Positions 1-19,030 are shown, counted from the first letter of the stretch. The stretch is 64,000 bases of DNA from Chionoecetes opilio (GCA_016584305.1 JACEEZ010023454.1:292374-356373); one strand, 5' to 3'. Translations and numbers: made by a program. Notes: a model not told the origin generated them from the sequence alone.

Positions 1-27
1 GGTCTCGTTTGGAGGAGAGATAACGAA

Positions 28-1560
28 GTGAGCGACGTGCCGAGTGAGATCACGCGGCGGACAGTGTTCTCGTACTGCGGCAAGCTGGTGGGCCACTACC
101 CTGTGTGCAGTTGGCTGCGAGTGGCAACGGCGTTCATCAAGAGAAGAGGCAATCACCTCACAGAGAGATGGGATGAAGTCGTTGCCGATGAAGAATTGAG
201 AAGATGCTTGAGAGAGACTCTGGATGAAGTCAGGAAGAACGACCCAGTGCAAGGACGATGGGACGTGAGAGGTGACAAGGCCAAGGTTTGGGTGGACGCC
301 AGCTCTCTAGCACTCGGTGTCGCAGTTGAGATCGACGGGCGCGTCATCGAAGACGCCAGTTGGCTGCGTAAGGAAGACTCCTGCCACATCAACATGGCTG
401 AGCTGGATGCAGTCATCAAAGGTTGAACCTTGCATTGGCCTGGAAGGTCAAGGAAGTGGAATTGATGACTGCTTCCTCGACAGTACATCGGTGGATCACA
501 GATGGCCTCTCGGGAAGAAGCAGACTCAAGACCAAGGCTGCAAGTGAAATGCTTATCAGGAGGAGAGTAGGGATTGTGCTGTCGCTGATCGAGGAGTGTG
601 GCCTCCAGCTGTCAGTCACCCTCGTGCCTTCCACTAACAACAGGGCTGACAGTCTAACACGCGTGCCACAACGCTGGTTGAAGGTTTCCACTGTCTACAC
701 CAGAGCTGTGCAACCTATATGTGCAGCCGCCGTTGAAATGACGGAAAAGATCGCAGAGATACATAATTCCGCAGGACATCCAGGCGTGAAACGTACTCTT
801 TATTTTGTGAAGAGAGCCAACCCAACAGTCACCAGGCGGCAGGTGCACGCTGTCGTCGCCGACTGTGAGGCGTGCCAGTCCATCGATCCAGCACCCGTGA
901 AGTGGCGGAAAGGAAGCCTGGATGTGCAGAAAGTATGGCAGAGGGTTGGTATGGATATTACCCACTGCAGTGGTCGACCGTACTTGACTCTGATAGACTG
1001 TGGTCCATCGAGATTTGCCATCTGGCGTCAGCTGAGGCTTCAGACCAGCGCAAGCATCATCGAGCAGCTGGAAGCAGTGTTCTGTGAACGTGGGGCACCA
1101 GAAGAATTGTGAACAGACACTGCTTTTCGCAGCAGAATGTTTGCTGACTTCGCATCTCGGTGGTGTGTGCGTCTTCGTTTTCGATGTGCTCATGTTCCTT
1201 CCGGAAACGGAATAGTAGAGAGGTGCCACCGTACTATAAAAGTCATTGCTGTAAGGAAGGGCTGTTCTGTAGCGGAAGCAGTGTACCTATACAACCTATG
1301 CAGATCTAGTTGACGCACGTCTGGTAAACTGTCTCCTGCAAGATTGCTGTACCAGTACTCCCCGTCAAGTAAGCGGAGTGGACCCTGCCAGGAAGAGAGC
1401 AGGAACGTGAGCAGCGCCTACCAGGCTGATGAAGGGTGGTAGCCCGAACCATCGATGTGATGACGTCAAGAAGGGGATGAATTCAGGAGTAGATTTATGT
1501 CTGACAGGCGTTTGAAGTAGTGGAATCCTGGCACGTAGCGGATCTCACCGTGCACAGACA
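28..1560 (+). pseudogene. LTR retrotransposon pol remnant: RNase H and integrase
   Basis: This is the 3' half of a retrotransposon polyprotein. RNase H starts in frame 1 (DASSLALG carries the first acid, NMAELDAV the glutamate) and continues after a frameshift near 420 in frame 3 (NNRADSLTRV carries the last acid). The expected T-D-S before TVHRW reads T-A-S, so one catalytic aspartate appears lost. An HHCC zinc-binding segment follows (EIHNSAGHPG ... DCEACQ), then the integrase core with GMDITH as first aspartate. An in-frame TGA at 1110 interrupts it, and the same frame goes on with TDTAF and NGIVERCH, the second aspartate and the glutamate. Decayed similarity to an integrase C-terminus reaches about 1560. 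The element runs off the left edge, so no LTR is visible. Clade placement (Ty3/Gypsy-like) is inference; the stop, frameshift and altered residue show it is inactive. Confidence 0.85.
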
Positions 1561-2435
1561 CACGATTCAAGAGGGGTCAGACGGAGGAGGGGAGGAGAGA
1601 CGTCTTACAACTCACACTGCTCGAGTTGCGTAGAAGAAGAAACCGGCTCGAGAGATGCACTGTACAACCGTGATTTGCCAGGTCCATCTTAAGATCAAGA
1701 AGAGAACGTAGTCGCCTTGTATTATACTCACAGAGGGAGATTGAGTTCATGGTAGTCTCAGATCTGTATCGACTGTTAGGCATGTAATATATAATTAGTG
1801 TTGGGTAGTTTATCTTGGAAACGCGTTGTTCGCGGATGAATTCGCTGGCAAGAATCATGATCAAGCGAGGTATCAGGACGGACAAGTGTTAGGAAAGGAG
1901 ACACTTACACTCACTCAGCGGAGCTAGCCGTACTCTGTGCAAATCAACGCTACCGCCATACTCAGCAGGTACTGTTAACTCTTGTTTTGCTGCATTCCAT
2001 TCTTAATATCTAAGTGAGAGAAAACGCAGTCCTTGTTAATTATCTTTCACAATAAGACTCTGAAGAGACTTCACAGTGACACTGGATCCAGCGTATCGCT
2101 CTAGTATTATACTTGCGATAGACGAATTTGTATTTCGCTTTTTCTCGAAATTCTGGAAATTCATAAAGTTCACAGCAGCTACAGCAAACACTGACTGGAA
2201 GCAGTCAGTCATTTCACACTCAGCGAGATCATGTTGCAATCCAATGATCGAGCAACTCTGAGAGACTAACTCTTAGAATGCTGCATTCAAATATGTCAAA
2301 AAGACATGATGATCATCTTAAAATCAAATGTCAATGCCAGCAGCATTTTATGATATAGACGTTTGATTAGCGATTAGACCGTCGTTTTTCCAAACACTCG
2401 TCTGCGATTTTTTGTGGTATTTCAGCTCTCTGTCC
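1561..2435. other. No recognisable gene
   Basis: Short open frames on both strands show no family features. The stretch lies between the retrotransposon remnant and a hAT remnant and may be decayed transposon DNA, but nothing specific supports that. Confidence 0.3.
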
Positions 2436-3443
2436 TGGAGGACAGACATTCTTGTCTGAACAAAATTTGAAGGCATTTGCAGTGGCCTACTCAGTCAATC
2501 AAAGTGATTTAAAACATGAGATACCTATAGTGAAAAAAATACTCATGAAAGAACCTGAACAACCTACATCAATTGCACAATTCCTGTCATTCATATGTCC
2601 GTACAAGGCTGCATTTGATTGTTTATAAAGTTATTGTTGATAGCCGTAACTCTTCCTGTTACCAGCGCTTCATGTGAGAGGAGCTTTTCAAAAATGAAAT
2701 TAGTGAAAACATTTCTCAGAAATTCTATGTCAAGTGACAGACTGGGTAACATTGCACTATTGTCGATTGAAAGTGCACTCGCGGAGGGAATTGATTTAGA
2801 TTGCTTTGTTGATGAATTTGACAGTCGGCATGATAATCGTAGAATTAAGCTGTACTAAATATATTGCTGCCGAATGAACAAGGTATCATCACCATTGTGG
2901 CTAATGTAGCATTTGCATGCCCAAGTCTGAAAATCATAGCTGTTTGTGTATACATAATTTTCAACGTATGAGGTTATAGGTAGACTAAGGTACGTACATA
3001 GCACATTTATGTTGATGTGATTATAAACAACTGCCATATTTTTTGCATTTTAATTGTTCAGTATGTTTGGTATTATTATTGGTCTTTTCTTTTCAATAAA
3101 ACGTACCTGAGAGCACGTATTTTCACATTTCTAGCTTGGACTCACTAGCAGAGAAAATGGACCCGAGACTGAAATCTCAGATGAACTTTCGTTTAATTCT
3201 TCCCCAATGTTCTCTGAAAATACTTTTTTTCTAACTGAATATCACTTTGATAGTCTAATATATCCCTCCATAGGCCTCAGATTGACCCTGAAAAGTGCTC
3301 AACTTTCAAAATGTTGTGGTGCCCACAGCGCCCCCCCCCCCCTCCCCCCAGTTACAGACCCTCCAAACTTTTGTTTTGCCCCCCCACATTTGCCTTGGCC
3401 CCAAGTTGGCCCCCCCAGTTTTTTAGTGCTAGAACCGCCACTG
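2436..3443 (+). mobile_element. hAT transposon remnant: dimerisation domain and 3' terminal repeat
   Basis: An open frame at 2619-2858 holds the hAT C-terminal dimerisation signature: TLPVTSASCERSFSKMK, then LRNSMSSDRLGNIALLSIE. Preceding coding (IVKKILMKEPEQPTSIAQF) lies in another frame at about 2480-2628, so a frameshift separates them. This family is the ZMYM1-like hAT group. About 580 bp downstream, at 3429-3443, lies CTAGAACCGCCACTG. Read on the other strand this is CAGTGGCGGTTCTAG, a typical hAT terminal inverted repeat, preceded by the C-rich subterminal run often seen in these elements. No 5' terminal repeat or N-terminal transposase was found, so this is a 5'-truncated dead copy. 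The family call is strong; the exact 3' end is inferred. Confidence 0.75.
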
Positions 3444-3575
3444 GTAGGGTAAGGGCCGTAAGGGTGATTTCAAACACAGTTGAAGAAAAAAATTAGATTT
3501 TACTTACTTCTCGCTAGCACAAAGAAAAATTTACAAACAAACACCAACACTAGACTCCCATCACTCCTACCTGGC

Positions 3576-3652
3576 TCACAATAGCCTAGCTCTTAACCAA
3601 CATCCCTGAGTACGAGACACAGGGACGTCAGCAGACTGGAAGGGTAGTTGAC
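3576..3652 (-). CDS. Tentative terminal exon of an unknown minus-strand gene
   Basis: On the minus strand a CTGCTCAG acceptor, with a CT-rich tract a little upstream, opens a frame that continues the phase of the candidate exon at 4086-4161 (phase 1) and runs about 25 codons to a TGA at 3576. The joined peptide is not recognised. Support is only phase and splice-site quality, so this may be chance. Confidence 0.2.
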
Positions 3653-3810
3653 CTGAGCAGCAGGGGATTTAGTCGATACCAACAGAGAAAGAGAGAGAGA
3701 GGAACTATACGTGTTTCATCGGGATCTCTTCTGCCTTAGACAGCCGGTGTCAGTTGCCTCATAACCTCCGCTCCAGACCCGATGGATTCGAGGCTTCGTG
3801 ATAAGACAGA

Positions 3811-3940
3811 GGTCGGGACGTGGTGATGACCCGTCTTGATCGAAGCCACGAACGGGCTCAGTAGGTGGGTCGGTAGGTCGGGACGTGGTGAGGGCCCGTC
3901 TTGATCGAAGCCACGAACGGGTTTAGTAGGTGGTGGAAGA
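3811..3940. repeat. Two-copy tandem duplication, 65-bp unit
   Basis: The segment starting GGTCGGGACGTGGTGA at 3811 recurs at 3876 with few differences. Nothing suggests a function. Confidence 0.7.
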
Positions 3941-4085
3941 GGAAGGAGGAGGGATGAAGGGGGCGGAAGAAATCGGAACTGTCGCTCGAACGCCTGGAAG
4001 TGATGGTTCGCTCTTAAAGACACCATACGTAGTCTTCCATATGGTTGGTAAAGTGTAAGTAAACAAGCTGGTGTGGGGTACTCAC

Positions 4086-4161
4086 CGTCATCGTCACCGT
4101 TGCTGCACTTGCGACCTGCCTTGGGTAGGGCATTCATGAGGCCCAAGTCTGTTCTGTCTAT
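4086..4161 (-). CDS. Candidate internal exon, unknown minus-strand gene
   Basis: On the minus strand a long pyrimidine tract ending TTTTTCTAG directly precedes this 76-bp segment, and a GTGAGT donor directly follows it. The segment is open throughout and encodes IDRTDLGLMNALPKAGRK followed by CSNGDDD. The AGRK string looks like an amidation/dibasic cleavage site of a peptide precursor, but the peptide matches no family I recognise. It lies antisense and just upstream of the first recognised IR exon. Expression data would be needed to separate a real small gene from chance. Confidence 0.35.
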
Positions 4162-4327
4162 CTAGAAAAAGAAAAGAAATAGTAAAAAGATACATACATC
4201 ACCCATTATTTCTTAACTTTGATTCCATATTCATATAGAAAAATAACACATATAATATAATTTGTATTATTTGTATCTATTATTTGTTAATATATGTAAC
4301 ATTTTAACAACTGCTTTCATTAATATA

Positions 4328-4400
4328 CTATTACTACTACTACTACTACTGCTACTACTACTACTACTAACTTACACTACTAATTCTTCTACTACCACCA
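4328..4400. repeat. (CTA)n microsatellite
   Basis: Runs of CTA/ACT triplets decay into TTCTACTACCACCA. It ends about 25 bp before the acceptor of the first recognised IR exon. Confidence 0.9.
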
Positions 4401-4425
4401 CTACAAAGAGAACTAAATGTAGCAG

Positions 4426-12418
<7,993 letters not shown>

Positions 12419-12692
12419 CTTCACGGCTCACCAGGCACTCCCTCAGTAGTCAGCACTCATCGGGTCTCGCTCTCTTCCCTGGGCGAGCTCCATGTAAGAC
12501 GCCGCTGACTGCAAGGCTCACCAGGCACTCAACACTCATCGGGCCTTGATCTCCTTCCTGGGAGAGCTACTACTTGTAAGGCGCCGCTACCTGCACGGCT
12601 CACCAGACACTCAAAACTCATCGGGTGTTATCAGTGTGACGATTGATATTGGTGTTTTTATTAATCATGCAAGAGGAAAATCATGATGATCA

Positions 12693-12698
12693 AATAAA
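12693..12698 (+). terminator. Possible poly(A) signal of the IR gene
   Basis: AATAAA lies 275 bp after the IR stop codon. Only the hexamer supports it. Confidence 0.4.
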
Positions 12699-12699
12699 G

Positions 12700-13417
12700 A
12701 CGAGTTATATAAAAGCCATCATGACTGGCAATCATAACTTATGCAAGCATGAAACAAATATTTAGACTTGCTTCATTAACTGTCCTAGTTATTTTTAGGG
12801 TGATAGGACCGATTTCTGGCTCGGTTCTCGGTCCTCATATATGCGCAGGTAATATTATACAATACAAGAAAAGTCTATGATAAGAATATAATATGTCACA
12901 TAAGGATGAAAATTGCTGAGCTGTGAACATGACGTCACGGAATTGTCTTAGAGAAAATAGAGTTGTTCCTCCCGTTATATTCTTTCCTTTAATACTTGGT
13001 GTACATATATGGAACAAAAACTATGAGAAAGGCGCGCCTCTGTGCAGCGGCGATGTTCTCAAAATGTAACTCCTTATTCGTGGCCGCTGGCAAACAGGTG
13101 TCTCTTTCCTTGGTCTGTCCTTAATGCCGAGGAATAACATAGAGAATCGAGCCTTCACTTCAATAACTACTAATTGTATTATTGGTTTTCCATGTGATGG
13201 GTGAGTAGCGGCTTGCGGACGTTTGTGTCTTGTAATTACTATGCAATCTATATCAGCAATTTGAAAAATAATGTGTGAATGTTTGGATCTTACTTAGAAA
13301 AAACTGGACGGTCGGTTGTCGCAGAAAAGACTCTCCGGGCTACTTATACGGGTAAACGGGTACAGGAACTCACGCTTGTTTGAAATTACCGCTGCCCACC
13401 TGTGTGTGTGTGTGCGT
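12700..13417. other. No recognisable gene
   Basis: Unique-looking AT-rich sequence, with only short open frames and no splice-bounded coding signal seen. Confidence 0.3.
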
Positions 13418-13680
13418 TATTCACCCATGGTCTTGTCCACGCGAGTCCGATCGACTCGCGATCGCCAGTTTCACCCTCCCGGTGCGAGCCTGGAGCTCAT
13501 TATTTACGATCTATGAGTAATGTTGGGACCTCACACACCACACACACCCATCCCTTTGCTCAAGGGGGACAGTAACCGCACGAATTAACCATTGAAAAAT
13601 TAGCCAAGGAGCAGTGAGGATTCGAACCGGCTACCACATAATGGCAGACCGGCGCGCTATCAACCTGACCATCGCGGTGT
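13418..13680 (-). mobile_element. tRNA-derived SINE, copy A
   Basis: The reverse complement of GGATTCGAACC (near 13618) is a pol III B box, GGTTCGAATCC, with an A-box-like stretch 5' to it on the minus strand. TATTCACCCATGGT and GGACAGTAACCGC are shared with copy C at 14191. A GT microsatellite follows at 13681. Confidence 0.7.
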
Positions 13681-13697
13681 GTGTGTGTCTGTGTGTA

Positions 13698-13739
<42 letters not shown>

Positions 13740-13757
13740 GTGTGTGTGTGTGGTATG
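13681..13757. repeat. (GT)n microsatellite
   Basis: GT dinucleotides with few interruptions, attached to SINE copy A. Confidence 0.95.
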
Positions 13758-13859
13758 TATTCATCTAGTTGTATTTTACAGGGCATGAACTACACTCGTA
13801 TGGTCCTGTCTCCATAGCTACATTTTTTATTTGCTTCCTTAGTGCTTAGTATTAGCCGA

Positions 13860-14048
13860 ACCCACCTAGCCGAACCCACCACCCCGGGAGGCGGGTTACG
13901 AACCCCCGGCTAACACCCGGTACCCATTTACTGCTGGGTGGACAGTGGCTAGGGTTATAAAGAGACCATCCATCTTTTTCTGCTCATCTCGAGGATCGAA
14001 CCCGAGACATCTCGGTACTGAACCGAGCGTGCCTACACTACACTAGGG
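13860..14048 (-). mobile_element. tRNA-derived SINE, second family
   Basis: The minus strand carries GGGTTCGATCC (B box) in a tRNA-like head ending near 14048. The body has GGTACCCATTTACTGCTGGG, a layout I associate with crustacean tRNA-SINEs. Confidence 0.65.
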
Positions 14049-14057
14049 AGTACCCGT

Positions 14058-14077
14058 ACTGTGTGTGTGTGTACGTA

Positions 14078-14120
<43 letters not shown>

Positions 14121-14151
14121 GTGTGTGTGTGTGTGCGTGTGTGTGTACGTA

Positions 14152-14190
<39 letters not shown>
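14058..14190. repeat. (GT)n microsatellite with variants
   Basis: GT array with GTACGTATGTGCGT variants lying between two SINEs. Confidence 0.95.
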
Positions 14191-14194
<4 letters not shown>

Positions 14195-14355
14195 CACCCA
14201 TGGTGTTCTCCACGTAAGCCGGGCTCGCAATCGCTAGCTAGGACAGTAACCGCTCGAATATATCAGTGAAAAATCCCCGGGAACGAGCGAGGATTTGAAC
14301 CGGGTAACCCCAGAATGGCGCGCCAAAGCTCTATCCACTTGACCGTCGTGGCGGT

Positions 14356-14356
<1 letters not shown>
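14191..14356 (-). mobile_element. tRNA-derived SINE, copy C
   Basis: Same family as copy A: it begins TATTCACCCATGGTG, holds GGACAGTAACCGCTCGAA and a minus-strand B-box-like GGTTCAAATCC, and is followed by GT repeats. Confidence 0.7.
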
Positions 14357-14438
<82 letters not shown>

Positions 14439-14444
14439 TGTGTA
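14357..14444. repeat. (GT)n microsatellite
   Basis: GT array into which, or beside which, the TIR transposon starting at 14451 inserted. Confidence 0.95.
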
Positions 14445-14632
14445 TGTGCATTAGGGTGGCCCAAAAACACGGGGCTATAATTTTTGTTGATAAAATGCTG
14501 CTCCACAAGGCTGATTTGGTTACATATGACTACAAGACCCTAAATGCAAAAATTGGGGAGATATGAGCATATTTAGAGGTCCCAACAACTTACACATTAC
14601 AATTCAAATATTTTGTTCTGCCTTATGTTCTA

Positions 14633-15229
14633 CTAGCCGCAAAGCCGCCCTCCGGGCGGACTTTTTGGCTAGCTCCTGCGGAGGGCTATTGGTGGGCCTT
14701 CGGCCCACCACCTGTGTTTGGTGGGCCTTCGGCCCACCAAACACAGACTCTCCAGATAGCCCCTTCTAACTTTCCTGAAATTATGGATGTAGAAATGTAT
14801 GTATTAACGCCAACCCATTCACATCACCCCCAACCCATTCACTCACCCATTACCCATCACCCCCCACCCATTCACTCACCCATTACCCATCACCACACAC
14901 CCATTCACTCACCCATTACCCATCACCACCCATCTATTCCCTCACCCATCACCCATCACCCCCCACCCATTCACTCACCTATCACCTCACACCCATTACC
15001 CATCACCCCACCCATTCACTCACCCATTACCCATCACCCTACATCAAGGTTTCCTCAATTCTCGCAACCCACTTTTTTTTCACAATTCTCGCTAATAGGC
15101 TGCTAAAATAAAAAATAAATAAAAAGTGATCGGATCATCTCATAAGTGGGCTTAAAACCTTCCCCTGGTCAACCTGGTTCCAAAAATGTGGTATATGATG
15201 GGATTCCGCCACGGGGGGCGGCACCTATA

Positions 15230-15303
<74 letters not shown>

Positions 15304-15334
15304 ACACACACACTTTCGCTTATATTATTATAGA
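14633..15334 (-). mobile_element. Non-autonomous Helitron H1
   Basis: Read on the minus strand, the element starts TCTATAATAATATAAGCG and ends with a GC-rich hairpin (CCGCCCGGAGGGCGG) a few bases before CTAG. These are Helitron hallmarks, and it sits between A and T. Inside are a CA/GT array, a minisatellite (CCCATTCACTCACCCATTAC units, 14815-15045) and palindromic GGTGGGCCTTCGGCCCACC. It has no coding capacity. It lies just upstream of the transposase start of the host transposon. Confidence 0.85.
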
Positions 15335-15387
15335 TATATTACAATTATCACACAAATCATCATTATTTACAGTTATTGGTATATATA

Positions 15388-17492
15388 ATGGCAACAACGA
15401 AGAGCTCACGAGACGTTTGTCTCCTAGGTAAGGCTGAGAAGGATATCCTGGGCTCTGGGCTGCCTACAAATGGAAAAGTTTTCCGAAAACTCATGTTTCA
15501 CCATCAAGTAAATGGACTCACAGTCAGTGAAAGCGCTAAAGCCACAACAGATGCGACAGTTGTTATATTTTATAAGGCCCGTATTCCGACCCAACGGGTT
15601 GATTCAGGCCTACGAAAACTCTGTAAACTTTATGCCCAGTACTGTTCAGTTAAGGCTCACCGATTGACACTGCAAGATGGATGCCGAGTCAAGGAGGAGC
15701 TGTTTTAAAGCTGTAGCTCAGCTGATGAGCTCTGCGATACCTCACGAAAGATGCCCTTAGCATCATGAAGAACAAGGTGGACCAGCTGTTCTTCCTCATG
15801 CAACAGCACGATCCATCTAGTGCAAGCATGTCTGGAATTGACATGTCCTTAACGCACATGGAGTGTCGCAAGCGCAAAAGGATTAAGCAGGAAATTGCTC
15901 GAAAGGAGAAGCATGCAAGTACAATGTATGCCCACAAGGCTGGCATGGTTGTAGGTTCTGATTCATCTGGGAAATGAAAGTACTAGCAGTTCATGTGCCT
16001 CATCAGAAGATGACTTTCATCCTCTAAGAATTTCAAGAAAATCTCAACCTAAGATGCAGAAGAAGAGAATTGTGACCAATGTAGTGGCGGCACCCCTCGA
16101 CCGAGTGAAACTAACTTACCGCATTGCAATGTTCGTTAATGGCTCTGTGTCACAAGCATTTGGACATAACCTAACTGATGTGTCACTGTCTCGGAACACG
16201 ATTAGGCGATCTCGAATGGTTGCACGGAAGGAGTTGGCAACTATTGAAAAACATGCATTTTTACCAGGCAATCCACTGCTTCTTCACTGGGACGGTAAAC
16301 TGCTTCCAAATATAGCAGGCAGCAATGAGCTTGTGGATCGTGTTGCAATATTGGTCACTGGTGGCAATATGGAGCAACTACTTGCTGTACCCAAGATTTG
16401 CCGAGGCACTAGAAAGGAGCAAAGCAATGCCTGTCTTCATGCACTGGATGACTGGATCCTAAAGTTCATGGTTCAGGGAATAGTCTTTGACACAACAACA
16501 TCCAACACCGGGTTAAAGATAGGTGCCTGCACCCTACTAGAAAAGGCCTTTGATAGAGAGCTTGTCTGGATTGCATGCCGTCATCACATGTTTGAAGTGA
16601 TACTTTAAAACGTATTCACCATCACTTTGGGTGGTCCTGAGATGAGCTATTCAAACGCTTCAAGAAAAGCTGGCCTTTATTCAATACTAGCCGCAAAGCC
16701 ACCCTCCGGGCGGACTTTTTGGCTAGCTCCTGCGGAGGGCTATTGGTGGGCCTTCGGCCCACCAAACACAGACTCTCCAGATAGACCCTTCTAACTTTCC
16801 TGAAATCATGGATGTAGAAATGTATGTATTAACGCCAACCCATTCACATCACCCCCAACCCATTCACATCACCCCCAACCCATTCACATCACCCCAACCC
16901 ATTCACATCACCCCCAACCCATTCACATCACCCCAACCATTCACATCACCCCAACCATTCACTCACCCATTACCATCACCCCACTCATTCACTCACCCAT
17001 TACCCATCACACCCCACCCATTCACTCACCCATTACACATCACCACACACCCATTCACTCACCCATTACCCATCACCCCCCACCTATTCCCTCACCCATC
17101 ACCCATCACCCCCACCCATTCACTCACCCATTACCCATCACCCTCCACCCATTCACTCACCCATTACCCATCAACACACACCCATTCACTCACCCATTAC
17201 TCATCACCCCCCCCTATTCCCTCACCCATCACCCATCACCCCCCACCCATTCACTCACCCATTACCCATCACCCCACCCATTCACTCACCCATTACCCAT
17301 CACTCTACATCAAGGTTTCCTCAATTCTCGCAACCCACTTTTTTTCACAATTCTCGTTAATAAGCTACTAAAAAAAAAAAAAAAAAAAGTGATCGGATCA
17401 TCTCATAAGTGTGCTTAAAACCTTCCCCTGGTCAAGCCGGTTCCAAAACTGTGCCATATGAGGGGATTCCGCCACGGGGGGCGGAACCTATA

Positions 17493-17591
<99 letters not shown>

Positions 17592-18261
17592 TACACACGT
17601 TCGCTTATATCATTATAGAAGGCTCGCTTCCAGCCTGCCAATGACGAGATATTCGTTGGTATGCCTGAGAGTTTGCGACAAGAGGTGACTTTATTCTATG
17701 CTGATGCAGTCAAGATCAAGACCACTCGAGAAAACTATAAAGAACTCCTTCAACTGTGTCAGATATTCCTTGGGGGTTCATCAGATAGACAGCCTAGCTT
17801 CCGTGCACCCGGTACAATTATTCACAATGCACGGTGGATGGCTAAGGCTTTATACTCGCTGAAGATATTCCTGTTTCAAGACCAGACAAAGCTGATGACA
17901 GTAAAGGAAAAGGTTGCCTTGACACAATTTTTTCTCTTTATCTCACTTGTTTATGCACGCTATTGGCACGAGGCTTCCTTGCCGGAGAAAGCCCCACTCA
18001 ACGACTTAAACTTCCTTGTTCTTCTCCATAAATACCTTCTTTTCCCTACTTAGTATCAGGGAGGCTGCGATCAAGGCGCTCTGTCGCCATTTATGGTATT
18101 TCTCTGAACACCTCGTGCCTCGCGCCCTCTTTGATGATCGCATTGACGAGCAGACGAAAACGGCCATGGTTGACCACTTGTCACGTCCCCCAAATCGAAC
18201 AATCTTGAAGCGGTCGGACGGGCAGGAGTTTAACCATCATGATGGTCAAACTCCTTCCTAA
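15388..18261 (+). pseudogene. Degenerate transposase of the 14.45-18.49 kb transposon
   Basis: Coding is split over 15388-15708, 15765-15977, 16054-16608, 17661-18053 and 18016-18261 by frameshifts, a stop at 16606 and Helitron H2. The N-terminal part (GLPTNGKVFRKLMFHHQVNG, LTVSESAKATTDATVV) looks like a helix-turn-helix-type DNA-binding region. LLLHWDGKLLP and GIVFDTTTSNTG give two aspartates of a likely DDE/RNase-H-like core, and CRHHMFE follows. The C-terminal part has FRAPGTIIHNARWMAKALYS and HLWYFSEHLVPRALFDD. I recall similar multicopy 'uncharacterised' proteins in cnidarians and arthropods. The third acidic residue cannot be assigned confidently. It is non-functional as it stands. Confidence 0.75.
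16687..17619 (-). mobile_element. Non-autonomous Helitron H2, inside the transposase gene
   Basis: It has the same ends as H1: CTAG plus hairpin on the left, and the complement of TCTATAATGATATAAGCG on the right. Its minisatellite is longer (16845-17305) and the CA array spans 17495-17590. It interrupts the transposase pseudogene; across its edges the flanks read on in one frame (PLFN before, ARFQPANDE after). Flanking bases are A and A, not the usual A and T. Confidence 0.85.
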
Positions 18262-18503
18262 ATAATAAGTAATAACTAATAATGATATTGAAGGTGTCTT
18301 CAAAACCAGGAATAAATGAAGTAAAAAATATCTATTTTATTTAAAAATTGAAAAAAAGTACATATGGTTGGTACCTCTAAATACAGCCAAATATTTATGA
18401 TTTTCAGCATGCAAACTCCCGTTGTGATATGGAACAGGATTCGCCTTGTGGAGAAATGACAAATAATTTCTTTTGTTTTTTGGGCCACCCTAATGTGCAT
18501 GTT

Positions 18504-18504
<1 letters not shown>

Positions 18505-18561
<57 letters not shown>

Positions 18562-18562
18562 A
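18505..18562. repeat. (TA)n then (TG)n microsatellite
   Basis: Short compound array just outside the right end of the TIR transposon. Confidence 0.9.
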
Positions 18563-18713
18563 TGAGCGTGAAAAATACAATAACAGAAAATAGCATTATG
18601 ATATTATCGTATATACGTATCATTATTTTAAAAGATGTATTTATTGGGTACACTTTGATTAGTAATGAAGACAGAGTGTTGAAAGGTTGGTGTACGACAA
18701 TAACAGCCAGGAC

Positions 18714-18721
18714 TATATAAA
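18714..18721 (+). promoter_or_regulatory. TATA box of the third gene
   Basis: TATATAAA is followed 20-25 bp later by TTAGTG, a possible initiator, and then by a spliced leader exon. Confidence 0.55.
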
Positions 18722-18739
18722 GGCTCCTCGCAGCCTTAG

Positions 18740-18801
18740 TGTTTTAAGCAGGACGAGCTGGGTGGTCGAGGCAGCTCCCGCAACACCTTCCCATCTTCAG
18801 G
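18740..18801 (+). other. Predicted untranslated exon 1 of the third gene
   Basis: It begins near the inferred start site and ends TTCAGG before a strong GTGAGT donor at 18802. It has no start codon, so it is likely 5' UTR. The matching acceptor is TTTTATTTTCAG at 19740. Confidence 0.5.
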
Positions 18802-18952
18802 GTGAGTGAGTGATGACTGATAGTGAGTGATGAGCAAGATTACTCTTCATTATACTCAAAGACAAATCATGTCAGATAAATTCACGTACATAGCAAGTGA
18901 CCGGGATCTCAAAATTACTTTAAATGTTTTGGGTATTTATAGTGCAATTAGT

Positions 18953-19030
18953 CGTCTCCGTGGTGTAGTGGCTACCGCGCCTAGCTACAGATATGTAGGC
19001 CCTGGTTCGAATCCGGATTGCATAGTCCCC
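18953..19030 (+). mobile_element. tRNA-derived SINE head
   Basis: GTCTCCGTGGTGTAGTGGCT (A-box region) and GGTTCGAATCC (B box) are spaced as in a tRNA. There is no clean acceptor-stem pairing, so it is a SINE head rather than a tRNA gene. Confidence 0.65.

Larger units (their letters stand above)
14451..18493 (+). mobile_element. TIR DNA transposon with unassigned transposase
   Basis: Both ends carry TTAGGGTGGCCCAAAAA as inverted repeats (14451 onward and ending at 18493). Similarity continues inward for about 140 bp, including CTCCACAAGGC and TATTTAGAGGT. The 6-bp duplication TGTGCA flanks both sides (14445-14450 and 18494-18499). Removing two nested Helitrons leaves about 2.4 kb holding one degenerate transposase gene. 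I cannot place it in a superfamily by its ends; 6-bp target duplications are reported for IS3EU and Dada types. Confidence 0.85.

Noticed and set aside
14715..17371. His/Pro/Ser/Thr-rich repeat proteins (HSPITHHPP type)
   Set aside because: They are translations of the Helitron minisatellites.
18953..19030. Functional tRNA gene
   Set aside because: A and B boxes are present but a paired acceptor stem and terminator could not be shown; SINE is more likely. The same applies to 47945-48035 and 59585-59671.
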